Positions 51,231 to 59,767 are shown, counted from the stretch's first letter. The stretch is DNA of 64,000 nt from Schaedlerella arabinosiphila (GCF_003885045.1 NZ_RHJS01000002.1:620001-684000), one strand, 5' to 3'. Numbers and translations are program-made. Notes: generated from the sequence alone by a model not told the origin.

Positions 51231-51900
51231 ATGGAAACCATCGGTATCATAGAAGACGATGAACTGCTGGGGCAGGCCCTGGCCATCGCGCTTCGGAAAG
51301 AGGGATACGAGACGCTGTCCGCCGTGAACTGCAGGGAGGGCAGGGGTCTGCTGGAAAAAAAATCCGGATCTGCTGCTGATCGACATCAACCTGCCCGACG
51401 GCGACGGGATCAGCTTCTGCCGCGATATGCGCAGATACCAGGAGATCCCGGCGATCTTCCTCACCGGGCAGGACGAAGAGGAGGACATGCTGGGGGCCTT
51501 CACCGCCGGGGCGGACGACTACGTGGTAAAACCATTTCCCATGCGTGTGCTGATCAAACGGATACAGGCCGTTTTGTTCCGATGCAGGGAAAAGAAGGAG
51601 GCTTTTTTGTATAAAGGGCTTGGGATTGAATTTGCCCGCAAACGGGTCACCTGTCATGGGAAGGAGATCCCGCTGACGATGAAGGAGTACCGGCTTTTGG
51701 AATACCTGGCAAAGAACAAAGGGCAGCTCCTTACCAAAAATCAGATCCTGGAGCAGGTATGGGATGTGGACGGCGCCTTTGTGGGAGAAAATACGGTCAG
51801 TGTGACGGTGAACCGCCTGCGCAGGAAAATCGAGCCGGATGGGGCCAATCCCGTGTATATCAAAAATGTGTTTGGGCAGGGGTATGTATTCGGGGAATGA
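51231..51900 (+). pseudogene. OmpR-family response regulator with frameshift at an A8 run
   Basis: METIGIIEDDELLGQALAIAL starts a receiver domain in one frame, which leaves the family at the run of eight A at 51355-51362. In the next frame NPDLLLIDINLPDGDG, TGQDEEEDMLGAF and DDYVVKPFPMRVL continue the receiver, followed by a winged helix (EIPLTMKEYRLLEYLAKNKG; NTVSVTVNRLRRKIE) to 51900. Seven A would restore one frame of about 222 codons. This is a mutation, a slippage site or a sequencing error. The kinase gene overlaps its stop. Confidence 0.85.
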
Positions 51901-52937
51901 TGTTCCGGGGGATGGGCACTGCGCGCAGCTTTTCAGGGGAGATCAACTGCAGAGCAGAAGGGTGGAATAGAAAAATGGGAATATGGTGTATCATCACAAC
52001 GGCGCTGGCAGCTTTTAGTACCGGCGCCGTCTGGTACTGGCAGGGAAAATACAGGGAGCGGGAGCTTTCAGAGATCTCGTCCATGCTGGAGTGCATACTG
52101 GACGGCAGGGAGCTTCCAGAGCGGAGGGCTGATCAGGAGACGCTGTTATCGAAGATCACCCACCAGCTTTTCCGGCTGCAGAGCATGACGAAGGGGTATC
52201 ACGCGCGTCTGGAACAGGACCGGGACTCCATCAAAAACCTGATCACGGAGATCGCCCACCAGATGCGGACGCCCCTTGCCAATATTGAGACATATCTGGA
52301 TTTTCTGCAGGATGAGGATCTGAGCAGAGAGGAACAGAAAAGCTATCTCAAGGCGGTGATGCTTTCCGAAAAAAAGATCCATTTCCTTGCGGAAAGCTTC
52401 ATCAAAATGTCCAGGCTGGAGCATCGGATCATCCAGATCCGCCCGCTGGACACGGATCTTCTGCTGACACTGTCGGAGGCGGTCAGCCAGGCAGAGGAAA
52501 AGGCGCGCAGGCGGGGGCTGCGGATTTGCACCCGGTTCCCGGAAACGCTGTTCCATCCCCACGACGCGGACTGGCTGGGGGAGGCGGTCTTCAACCTGTT
52601 GGACAATGCGGTCAAATATTCCCCGCCAGGGTCAGGCGGCGAGATCCTGCTGGGCGCGGAGCAAAATGAAATGTTTGTGCGGATCTGGGTCAGCGATCAC
52701 GGGACCGGCATCGAGGAGGGGGACGAGGCCCGAGTGTTCCAGCGCTTTTACAGAGGCAGCAATGCCGGGAAAACAGAAGGCTTTGGGTTGGGGCTGTATC
52801 TGACAAGGGAGATCGTTCTTCTGCACGGCGGATTTGTAAAGCTGAAACGGCAGGAGGACGGGACTTGCGTGGAAATCTATCTGGGTTACTGTTCACACCC
52901 TACGGGTGCTCCAGTAACAGTATCCAGCCCATTTTAA
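51897..52937 (+). CDS. Sensor histidine kinase with 3' end replaced by a MITE
   Basis: The 346-residue protein has one clear membrane helix (IWCIITTALAAFSTGAVWYW), a HisKA domain with His121 in EIAHQMRTPLANIE, and a HATPase domain (NLLDNAVKYSP; VSDHGTGI; EGFGLGLYLTREIV). The gene ends inside the MITE at 52884, so its last 18 residues (GYCSHPTGAPVTVSSPF) are element-encoded. Removing the element and one TATCTG copy would give a native ending ERSPVACFPNA. The partner regulator is frameshifted. The start overlaps the regulator's stop (ATGATG). Confidence 0.87.
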   Translation: MMFRGMGTARSFSGEINCRAEGWNRKMGIWCIITTALAAFSTGAVWYWQGKYRERELSEISSMLECILDGRELPERRADQETLLSKITHQLFRLQSMTKGYHARLEQDRDSIKNLITEIAHQMRTPLANIETYLDFLQDEDLSREEQKSYLKAVMLSEKKIHFLAESFIKMSRLEHRIIQIRPLDTDLLLTLSEAVSQAEEKARRRGLRICTRFPETLFHPHDADWLGEAVFNLLDNAVKYSPPGSGGEILLGAEQNEMFVRIWVSDHGTGIEEGDEARVFQRFYRGSNAGKTEGFGLGLYLTREIVLLHGGFVKLKRQEDGTCVEIYLGYCSHPTGAPVTVSSPF

Positions 52938-53031
52938 GTCGCCTTCGGCGAGGGGCTGGATATATCGCTGTCATCACTTCATTGGTCGGACACCTTGCAG
53001 TGCAGTGCAAGGTGCCGTGTGAACAGTAACC
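52884..53031. repeat. MITE copy D, 148 bp, with 6-bp target duplication
   Basis: This copy is the inverse of copy C with perfect ends GGTTACTGTTCACAC and GTGTGAACAGTAACC. TATCTG flanks it on both sides (52878-52883 and 53032-53037). It shares the GCCTTCGGC hairpin with copy C; in the first hairpin the stem differs but still pairs (CACCTTGCA/TGCAAGGTG). It lies in the last codons of the histidine kinase gene. Confidence 0.9.
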
Positions 53032-53069
53032 TATCTGGAACGATCTCCGGTTGCCTGCTTCCCCAATGC

Positions 53070-53098
53070 TTGAAAAGCAAACATTCTTTTAGTATAAT
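53070..53098 (+). promoter_or_regulatory. Promoter of the interrupted Rpn gene
   Basis: TTGAAA (53070-53075) and TATAAT (53093-53098) with 17-base spacing, 47 bases before the start codon. Confidence 0.78.
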
Positions 53099-53144
53099 GA
53101 AGATACAGGCAGAGCAGCGGGGAATGGGAGGCGGAGGAAATACG

Positions 53145-53492
53145 ATGGATAAAAAAGAGACAGGTGTAAACAGCAAAATGGGAGAGGCACGGACCAAGTC
53201 TGCTGATTTGCACATGAGAACGGACGAATCGGGAAAGGGAACAGTAATACCGGAACCTGACTCTCAAAAATCAGATGTGAAAACAACGTCTAAGGATTCT
53301 GTATTTCGTGACCTGTTCGGGGATCGTAAGTATGCCCTGCAGTTATATCAGGCAATCCATCCGGAAGATACGGATGTAACAGAAGCAGATATAGGGAATG
53401 TGACGATAAAAAATGTTTTCACTGACCAGGAATACAATGACTTGGGTATGACGGTTCGTGAAAAATTACTTTTAATGCTGGAGGCGCAATCC
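53145..53492 (+). pseudogene. 5' part of an Rpn nuclease gene interrupted by the RIT element
   Basis: From ATG 53145 (GGAGG 7 bases upstream) the frame reads the family N-terminus: KDSVFRDLFGDRKYALQLYQ and, near 100, YNDLGMTVREKLLLMLEAQS. The Asp of YNDLG and Glu of EAQS are the PD-(D/E)XK residues. At CAATCC (53487-53492) the frame enters the inserted element and stops after LCYA. The rest continues at 57079 in the same frame if the insert is removed. Confidence 0.87.
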
Positions 53493-53512
53493 TTATGTTA
53501 TGCATAACATAA
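53493..53512. repeat. Perfect 20-bp palindrome at the left end of the RIT element
   Basis: TTATGTTATG is followed directly by its complement CATAACATAA. The GTTATG core is the same as in the terminal repeats (GTTATGTAAA). The right end lacks a counterpart. Confidence 0.8.
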
Positions 53513-53515
53513 AGC

Positions 53516-53544
53516 TTGTTATAAAAGGTAAATAGTTATGTAAA
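53516..53544. repeat. RIT left terminal inverted repeat
   Basis: The 29-bp arm (begins TTGTTATAAAAGG, ends GTTATGTAAA) is the exact complement of 57047-57075. A partial inverse CTTTACATAAC lies inside at 53592-53602, opposite GTTATGTAAAG at 53535-53545, a subterminal repeat pair. Confidence 0.88.
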
Positions 53545-53613
53545 GTTAGCCATCTCAGGCCTGAAATATCAAGGGTTTGCGACGGCTGTTTCTTTACATA
53601 ACATTTTACAATG

Positions 53614-54618
53614 CTATAAGGCCTTTTTCAACCAGTCAATCAAATCTTCCTTTTCTTTTTTACCATATTTTGCTGTTGCATTGATAGATGTACTGTTTTT
53701 CTTAAGCTGCTCCTCTTTTATCTTAGGGTTTGTCCTTGCATAAATTTCTGTAGTCAGTATAGATGTATGGCCGAGCAGATCCCTAATATAGACAAGGTTG
53801 ACCCCCGCTTCCAACAAATGCATGGCTTTACTGTGGCGGAAGGAGTGGTTCGTAATCCTGCTTTTAAAATAATCCGGTTTCTGTTTCTTTCCCATATTTA
53901 TATATTTATCAATGATATACTGCGTCCCGGCACGTGTCAGCTTTTCGCCTTTACGGTTTACAAACAGGGGACAGTCAGGCACATCCCTGCCGCAACGCTT
54001 CATATAGACTTTAAGGATCTTTGCAACATTATCGCAGATTGGAACCAGCCTTGTTTTATTCCCTTTTCCGTGTAGTGTAATGGTATTCGTTGCTCCAAAA
54101 CGGATATGGCACGGACATAAGTCTGTTAATTCCTGCACCCTTGCCCCGCTCTCATAAAGCAGGACAAGGACGGCCAGATCCCTAAGCTGCATGTCATCTT
54201 TCTGGTTTGGCAGGGAAAACAGGAAAGTGGTTTCCTCAAGGGTCATATAGCTTACCGGAACAGCAGGGGCTTTTTTAAAGGGTACGGACAGCACCTGGGC
54301 ACACTGGCTGAACCCTGTCGGATCACGGTATTGCAGGTACCTGAAAAAAGCATGGATTGCTGCCAGCCGCTGGTTTCTTGTCCGGATGCTTATTTTACGC
54401 GTGTCCTCCAGCCATTTGAGGAATTCTTCAATCCGCTGTGCTGAAAAAGAACTGTATTCCAGCTTTTCTGGCGGAATACGGTAAGATTTCTTGTAAAATT
54501 CCATAAGCTGTACAAACGTATCACGGTACGAGCGGATGGTATGGATGGAAGCAGCAAGCTGGTTTGGAAGATAATCAGAAAAATATTTTGTCAGATGGTA
54601 AGTAAACGTGTTACCCAT
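53614..54618 (-). CDS. ritC: RIT tyrosine recombinase C
   Basis: The 334-residue integrase has an N-terminal SAM-like core-binding domain (LAASIHTIRSYRDTFVQLMEF) and catalytic domain with Arg in ESGARVQELTDL, Lys in LHGKGNKTR, H-x-x-R in NHSFRHSKAMHL, and His and nucleophile Tyr in LLGHTSILTTEIYAR. The ATG at 54618 (MGNTFTYHLTKYF) overlaps the end of ritB by 8 bases (ATGGGTAA); upstream in-frame codons are out of the family. It is the last gene of the trio. Confidence 0.9.
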   Translation of the reverse strand: MGNTFTYHLTKYFSDYLPNQLAASIHTIRSYRDTFVQLMEFYKKSYRIPPEKLEYSSFSAQRIEEFLKWLEDTRKISIRTRNQRLAAIHAFFRYLQYRDPTGFSQCAQVLSVPFKKAPAVPVSYMTLEETTFLFSLPNQKDDMQLRDLAVLVLLYESGARVQELTDLCPCHIRFGATNTITLHGKGNKTRLVPICDNVAKILKVYMKRCGRDVPDCPLFVNRKGEKLTRAGTQYIIDKYINMGKKQKPDYFKSRITNHSFRHSKAMHLLEAGVNLVYIRDLLGHTSILTTEIYARTNPKIKEEQLKKNSTSINATAKYGKKEKEDLIDWLKKAL

Positions 54619-55609
54619 GGTTCTTTTCTCCAATCTCCGGGAATAACCCCGGTGTGTATTCCCCTGTTTTTTCGAAGACATTCTCCTGCCTGTCTTCAAC
54701 CAGGCGGAGATAGTATTCCGTTTCCCGGATATGCTTATGGCCAAGATAAGCTGACAGCAGCGGGAGAGAGGTATAAGTATCAAACCCTTTTTCCTGCATC
54801 TGCTCAAGTGCATAGACACAGAAGGTATGCCTGAAATCATGCAGCCTGTGCACTCTTCCGTCCTCCCTGTCAGGTATACCGGCATTTTTCAGGAGGCTGT
54901 GGTACATTTTATAAAGGGAAGCCCTGCAAAAAGGCTTGTCTTTATGTTTTGTTCCGTGGAAAAGGAATGTATCAGGGCTGGAGTGTGAATGGTATTTACT
55001 ACAGAATGATCCCATTCGTGAAAGAAGGGTGTCTGATGCAAGGACAATCCTGCTCACACGGTTTTTTCCATCCAGCACGGTCACTTTCCCTGTCTGGAAA
55101 TCGACATCGCAGAGCCTGAGCATAACAACTTCCGATTTTCTGAAACCGCAGCAGTAATACATAGACATCATTGCACGGAATGCTTCGTTTTCATAGCAGG
55201 GAGCTTTGGAACAGTTTTCATCCAGCAGGGCAAACATGCGGGAGATTTCCTCCTTTGAAAACACATAAGGGATATAGTCGCTGTTGAAGGAACGCCTGTC
55301 GTCATGCCCGACATAAACATCCTGGTATCCATTAGATATCAGATATTTCCCAAAGGAAGATAGTATGCTCCTCCTGCGGGACGAAGTCACTTTTCTTTCA
55401 CCTGGTTTTACTGCTGTCCAGACTTCGTACATTTCCCTTGTAATGACAGGCTCTGATATGCCCATCTCCTTGAAGAGCCTGTCCATCTCCCGCAACCGAT
55501 AAAGGTCGGTTTCTGCCACTTTATAGCCACAGGAACGTTTATACTGCACATAGAGGGGAATCTCTTTTGAAAATGGGCCGGTAAATTTGAAATCATCTAT
55601 ATCACGCAT
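54611..55609 (-). CDS. ritB: RIT tyrosine recombinase B
   Basis: The 332-residue integrase has catalytic residues Arg in CGFRKSEVVMLRL, HDFRHTFCVYAL and HKHIRETEYYLRL (Tyr). It overlaps ritA by 8 bases (ATGCGTGA) and ritC by 8 bases (ATGGGTAA), so all three are translationally coupled. Its conservation with the other two suggests that all three catalytic units are needed, as proposed for RIT elements. Confidence 0.9.
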   Translation of the reverse strand: MRDIDDFKFTGPFSKEIPLYVQYKRSCGYKVAETDLYRLREMDRLFKEMGISEPVITREMYEVWTAVKPGERKVTSSRRRSILSSFGKYLISNGYQDVYVGHDDRRSFNSDYIPYVFSKEEISRMFALLDENCSKAPCYENEAFRAMMSMYYCCGFRKSEVVMLRLCDVDFQTGKVTVLDGKNRVSRIVLASDTLLSRMGSFCSKYHSHSSPDTFLFHGTKHKDKPFCRASLYKMYHSLLKNAGIPDREDGRVHRLHDFRHTFCVYALEQMQEKGFDTYTSLPLLSAYLGHKHIRETEYYLRLVEDRQENVFEKTGEYTPGLFPEIGEKNHG

Positions 55610-56819
55610 TTGGCACCTCCAATGAGACTTCTTTCAGATGTTTCTCATCAATCGTAAGATATATTTCTGTAGTCAGGGTACTGGTATGCCCAAGGATATC
55701 TGATATCCCGCTGACCGGGACATCCCCGGACATAAGGTTTGTTGCTAGGCTGTGCCTTAAGGCGTGCGGCCCCCGGTGTCTTCCTCCAGAGTCAATGCCT
55801 GACTTTTCAATACAGGCTTCTACAACGTTGTAGAGGACTCCTCCGTTTGCATAGGCCTTATGGGGCGCACGCAGGGTAATAAAGATATGTTCTGTATCGC
55901 TGCTCTGATAACGTGCATTTTTAATATAGTCAATAAGTGGATAACGGATTTCATCCAGAAGAGGGAGCATCTGCGGGTTCCCAGTCTTATGCTGGCTAAA
56001 CCGAATCGAGCCCCTGTTCCAGTCTATATCTGAAAATCGGAGACGGATGACATCCCCGGCACGCATACCAAGATAAGCAAAAAAACATACTGCGCAGTAT
56101 GCAAACTTCCCAGACCTGCTGTCCGTATCAATGGAAGAAAGAATCTGACCAATTTCTTCTTTTGAATAATACGACATGAGCTTGCGCCGTGTTTCGTCAT
56201 GAATCACCGGCAGTGCATCCCAGCCTGAAAAATGGATGTATCCTTCTTCATGAAGCCAGTCCAGGATCATGCGCAGGATGACTTTGTGCCCCTGTAGAGT
56301 TTTTGGTGCATACCCGTCCAGGCTTTCTATAAAGTCATATACATTTTTTCTTTCGGCTCCATGAATTTCTGTTATTCCAATACCGTCAAGATAATGGATA
56401 AACTTTGCGAATGTCAGGATGCGTTTAAACCGGGAGCTTCTTTTAAGTTCCAATCCCTCAATATACATCCTATACTCCTGGAAAAGCGCATCATAATTCC
56501 TGGGGATTTCTACGCTGTTCGGCTTATTATGAGTCTTGGCATATGTTCCGTTTTTATCAAATTCAAATAATGTCAGGAGCGGATACCTGATTGCGTACTG
56601 TATGGGAATAGAGGGGTTATACAGGTCAAAATCAAAATGCTCTCCTACAAAATCAGCTGCGTTGGAAAGTGAAATGGATTCAATTCCTTTCCTTTTGCAG
56701 TACTGGCAGAACAGTCCTAAGACCCACCGGCTTTTTCCAAGTATCTGTTGGCTATAGCCATCGTCTGTCATCCTATCTAAAAGGGCTTCCGATAGAGGCT
56801 CTAAATCATTTTTCAACAT
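55602..56819 (-). CDS. ritA: RIT tyrosine recombinase A
   Basis: The 405-residue integrase is first in the operon. An N-terminal core-binding domain (SRFKRILTFAKFIHYLDGIG) precedes a catalytic domain with Arg in LGMRAGDVIRLRF, Lys in QHKTGNPQML, HALRHSLATNLM and the Tyr in ILGHTSTLTTEIYLTI. A GGAG ribosome site lies 6 bases before the ATG. All five canonical residues of tyrosine recombinases are present, so it is probably active. Confidence 0.9.
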   Translation of the reverse strand: MLKNDLEPLSEALLDRMTDDGYSQQILGKSRWVLGLFCQYCKRKGIESISLSNAADFVGEHFDFDLYNPSIPIQYAIRYPLLTLFEFDKNGTYAKTHNKPNSVEIPRNYDALFQEYRMYIEGLELKRSSRFKRILTFAKFIHYLDGIGITEIHGAERKNVYDFIESLDGYAPKTLQGHKVILRMILDWLHEEGYIHFSGWDALPVIHDETRRKLMSYYSKEEIGQILSSIDTDSRSGKFAYCAVCFFAYLGMRAGDVIRLRFSDIDWNRGSIRFSQHKTGNPQMLPLLDEIRYPLIDYIKNARYQSSDTEHIFITLRAPHKAYANGGVLYNVVEACIEKSGIDSGGRHRGPHALRHSLATNLMSGDVPVSGISDILGHTSTLTTEIYLTIDEKHLKEVSLEVPNA

Positions 56820-57012
56820 ATTTATCTCCTTTCTTTGGCAGGAACCAAATATCTTTCCTTCATGCTAAAGATATAGTAAAATAGGAAGAAATTCGAGTCT
56901 GTTTTTGAAAAATTTAAAGACACATAATAAAAGGTTGAGGCTTTTACGCATCGATGGAGCATGGATAAATCTATTGAGTTAGAGAATTAGTTATGCTATG
57001 ATAAGACATAAG

Positions 57013-57041
57013 AAAAAGCCCTGTTTTTTAAGAAACAGAGC
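57013..57041 (-). terminator. Terminator-like hairpin inside the RIT right end
   Basis: On the minus strand CTGTTT and AAACAG pair and run into CTTTTTCTT. It would stop transcription entering the element from outside on that strand, ahead of the recombinase genes. Confidence 0.55.
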
Positions 57042-57046
57042 CTGTA

Positions 57047-57075
57047 TTTACATAACTATTTACCTTTTATAACAA
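57047..57075. repeat. RIT right terminal inverted repeat
   Basis: Exact complement of 53516-53544. Its outer bases overlap the CAATCC direct repeat (57073-57078). Confidence 0.88.
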
Positions 57076-57078
57076 TCC

Positions 57079-57717
57079 AATTGGACGATGAACATTATTA
57101 TCAGGATTTTTCTTTATCTTGCGCATACATGGAATGAGTATATTGAGAGTACCAAACAAAATCGGTATGGGAGTAAAAAACTGGTTGTTCCCAGGCCGGA
57201 ACTCTACGTCATATATGTGGGTGACCGTAAAACCAGGCCGGAATGGATTCGGCTCTCGGAGGAATTCTTTGAAGGAAATCGGGATTTTATTCAAATAAAC
57301 GTAAAGGTGCTTTATGGAGAGGGAAAAGACGATATTATCAGCCAGTATGTAGATTTTACAAAGGTATATAATGAACAGGTGAAACTGCATGGTAAAACCA
57401 GGGAGGCTGTGCTGGAAACAATAAGGATATGTAAGGACAGAAATGTGCTGAGTGAGTATTTGTCCGGGCGTGAGAAGGAGGTTATTAACATCATGATGGG
57501 TTTATTTGACCAGGAAAAGGCGGTAGAACAGTTCGGGAATGAAAAGAAGGAAGAGGGCCGCACAGAGGGCCGTGCAGAGGGAAGGCTTGAAGGAAAAAAG
57601 GAAGCGGCCATTAACATGAAGGCAGAGGGCCTGTCAGAAGGTATGATTGCTAAAATCTTAGATGTGGGTTTGAGTATAGTTCAGGAATGGATTTCTGGGA
57701 CCGCTGTGGTAAGATAA
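57079..57717 (+). pseudogene. 3' part of the interrupted Rpn nuclease gene
   Basis: In frame with 53145-53492 after excision: NWTMNIIIRIFLYLAHTWNEY, VPRPELYVIYVGDRKTRPEW and the charged tail EGRTEGRAEGRLEGKKEAA with a final helix (EGMIAKILDVGLSIVQEW), all typical of Rpn proteins. An ATG at 57088 could start a 209-residue fragment without the catalytic region. No ribosome site is convincing. Confidence 0.86.
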
Positions 57718-57757
57718 TACAATACCGCAGGATTTTTGGAAGAACAAAGGAGAGCTT

Positions 57758-58903
57758 ATGAAATACAGAGAACTTGGAAAGACCGGCTTGATGGTCAGCG
57801 AGATCGGGCTTGGTGGAGAATGGCTGGAGCGTCATAATACGGAAGAAGTAAAAGCAGTGATTGATGCCTGTGAAAAAGAGGGAATTAATATTCTGGATTG
57901 TTGGATGTCGGAGCCAAATGTCCGGTCTAATATCGGATCGGCGATCAAGGGAAAACGCAGCCGGTGGATCATTCAGGGGCATATCGGCTCTATCTGGGAA
58001 AATGGGCAATATGTCAGATCAAGAGATCTGGAAAAAGTGAAACCGGTTTTTGAAGATTTGCTGGTACGGCTTCAGACGGACTATATTGATCTGGGAATGA
58101 TACATTTTATAGATACTGCAGAAGAATTTGACCGGGTTATGAATGGGGAATTTATCGAGTATGTGAGACAGCTGAAAAAAGAGGGAAAGATCCGTCATAT
58201 CGGAATGAGCTCCCATAACCCGTCCATCGCTAAAATGGCGGCCTGCCATGGTGAGATTGAAATGCTCCTATTCAGTATCAATCCGGCTTTTGATCTGCTG
58301 CCGCCTGTTACGGATCTGGAACAATATTTTACGGGGCAATATGATGAAAGCCTGAGTGGAATTGCTCCGGAGCGGGAAGAATTGTATAAGATTTGTGAAC
58401 AGAACCGTGTTGGGATTACGGTTATGAAAGGATATGCGGGGGGACGCCTGTTTCAGGAACAGACATCACCATTTGGAGTCGCGCTGACACCTGTACAGTG
58501 CATTCATTACGCACTGACCCGGCCGGCAGTAGCGGCGGTAATGGCCGGATTTGACAACCCACAGCATGTATACGAGGCTGTGGCATATGAGACCGCTTCC
58601 AGTGAGGAGAAAGACTATGCGAGTGTCTTGGCATCGGCTCCGCGGCATGCATTTTCAACAGGGCAGTGTACGTATTGTGGACATTGCGCACCATGCCCTG
58701 CCAGGATTGATATTGCTATGGTGAATAAGCTGTATGATCTTGCCTTGATGCAGGATGAAATTCCGGGAACAGTCCGTGCGCATTATCAGCAGTTAAATGC
58801 AAATGCAGCAGACTGTATCGGATGCGGAAGCTGTGAGAGCAGATGCCCGTTTCAGGTACCGATTACCGGCCGGATGCGGAAAGCAAAGGAATTATTTTTA
58901 TGA
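57758..58903 (+). CDS. Aldo/keto reductase with C-terminal ferredoxin domain
   Basis: The 381-residue protein is an aldo/keto reductase (MKYRELGKTGLMVSEIGLGG; HFIDTAEEFDRVM; RHIGMSSHNPSIAKMA) with a 4Fe-4S tail: C304, C307, C310, C314 and C353, C356, C359, C363. The catalytic pattern is only partly visible. Such fusions are common in anaerobes and probably use reduced ferredoxin rather than only NADPH. It stands alone; AAAGGAG precedes the ATG. Confidence 0.88.
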   Translation: MKYRELGKTGLMVSEIGLGGEWLERHNTEEVKAVIDACEKEGINILDCWMSEPNVRSNIGSAIKGKRSRWIIQGHIGSIWENGQYVRSRDLEKVKPVFEDLLVRLQTDYIDLGMIHFIDTAEEFDRVMNGEFIEYVRQLKKEGKIRHIGMSSHNPSIAKMAACHGEIEMLLFSINPAFDLLPPVTDLEQYFTGQYDESLSGIAPEREELYKICEQNRVGITVMKGYAGGRLFQEQTSPFGVALTPVQCIHYALTRPAVAAVMAGFDNPQHVYEAVAYETASSEEKDYASVLASAPRHAFSTGQCTYCGHCAPCPARIDIAMVNKLYDLALMQDEIPGTVRAHYQQLNANAADCIGCGSCESRCPFQVPITGRMRKAKELFL

Positions 58904-58906
58904 TTT

Positions 58907-59749
58907 TTAGCGGGCGGTGCGGCCGGCATCATCGTTCTCTGCCTGTTGTTTTCTTCTGATCCATGCTTCGTCGTCCTCGTAAAATGGAACCTGTTCAGGA
59001 TAAGCACGGGCAATCTGTTCTTCGATATGGAAGCTGTTATTTAAAGTGTCATAGAGCAAAAAATCTGCGGTATACAGGATAAACCAAAATCCGGTAAGAG
59101 GCAGTAAGACAACAGACCATGGGAGGAAAAGGGCAAGGGCAATCCAATAAAGCATCTGGAGCAGTGCGGTGCCGAGGACTCTGGGAAAATACCGGAGCAT
59201 GAATAAAAGGCAGTTCCCGGCGCTCCGGAGGAAAGGCTGTTCGAACAGAACGATCTGCGGCCAGATGGTGGAGAAGCACATGGTAACGATCAAGATACTG
59301 AATAAATAGAGCGCGATGGTTCCCCATCCGGGAAAGGAAGCAGACCACCAGAACAGCATAGCCATAAAGATATCGAAACCGAGCAGGAGGCAGAATAAGA
59401 TGCCGGGCAGAATGGCCTGCCGCCAGTTCTGCCGCAGGGCATGTGTATAATCACGGAAGCACCTTAGCTTTGCATCCCGAAAGCCGCGGAAAATGGCGTC
59501 ATGCATACAGGATAGGGCGGGACCGGCAAAAATTCCGCCGATGATCCCGGCAAAGAGCATAACAAGCAGGCTGGAAGAGAGGATGGCATAGACGCTCCCG
59601 ATTGCAAAAGGTAAAAAGCCAAGTATAGTCATCAGATTTGTAAACAAATATTTCCTGATATTCCGTTCTAAAACCTCGGTATATCGTGCAAAGCCGGTGA
59701 GGCGCTGTCCGGTTGATGCGTGTTGATTTTGATGGTGTAAGAAAGCCAT
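58907..59749 (-). CDS. DUF624/YesL-like membrane protein
   Basis: The 280-residue protein has about six membrane helices, with FTNLMTILGFLPFAIGSVYAIL and GIFAGPALSCMHDAIFRGFRD typical of DUF624 (YesL), a family linked to sugar ABC transporters. Its C-terminus is charged. It is last in a minus-strand set behind a LacI regulator and two other genes; the divergent sugar ABC transporter supports a sugar-uptake role. The biochemical role is unknown. Confidence 0.75.
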   Translation of the reverse strand: MAFLHHQNQHASTGQRLTGFARYTEVLERNIRKYLFTNLMTILGFLPFAIGSVYAILSSSLLVMLFAGIIGGIFAGPALSCMHDAIFRGFRDAKLRCFRDYTHALRQNWRQAILPGILFCLLLGFDIFMAMLFWWSASFPGWGTIALYLFSILIVTMCFSTIWPQIVLFEQPFLRSAGNCLLFMLRYFPRVLGTALLQMLYWIALALFLPWSVVLLPLTGFWFILYTADFLLYDTLNNSFHIEEQIARAYPEQVPFYEDDEAWIRRKQQAENDDAGRTAR

Positions 59750-59767
59750 GATAGTTTCCCCCTGGTA

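Larger units (their letters stand above)
53493..57078. mobile_element. Recombinase-in-trio (RIT) element, 3586 bp
   Basis: Three adjacent, overlapping tyrosine recombinase genes on the minus strand are bounded by perfect 29-bp inverted repeats (53516-53544 and 57047-57075; core GGTAAATAGTTATG) and by direct CAATCC copies at 53487-53492 and 57073-57078. Joining the flanks at CAATCC restores the Rpn frame exactly. This matches the described RIT elements, which have three recombinase genes in fixed order. The left side carries 23 extra bases including a perfect palindrome. Confidence 0.88.

Noticed and set aside
57088..57717. A free-standing 209-residue protein
   Set aside because: It lacks the catalytic part and joins in frame to the 5' half across the RIT element, so it is treated as the 3' half of an interrupted gene.
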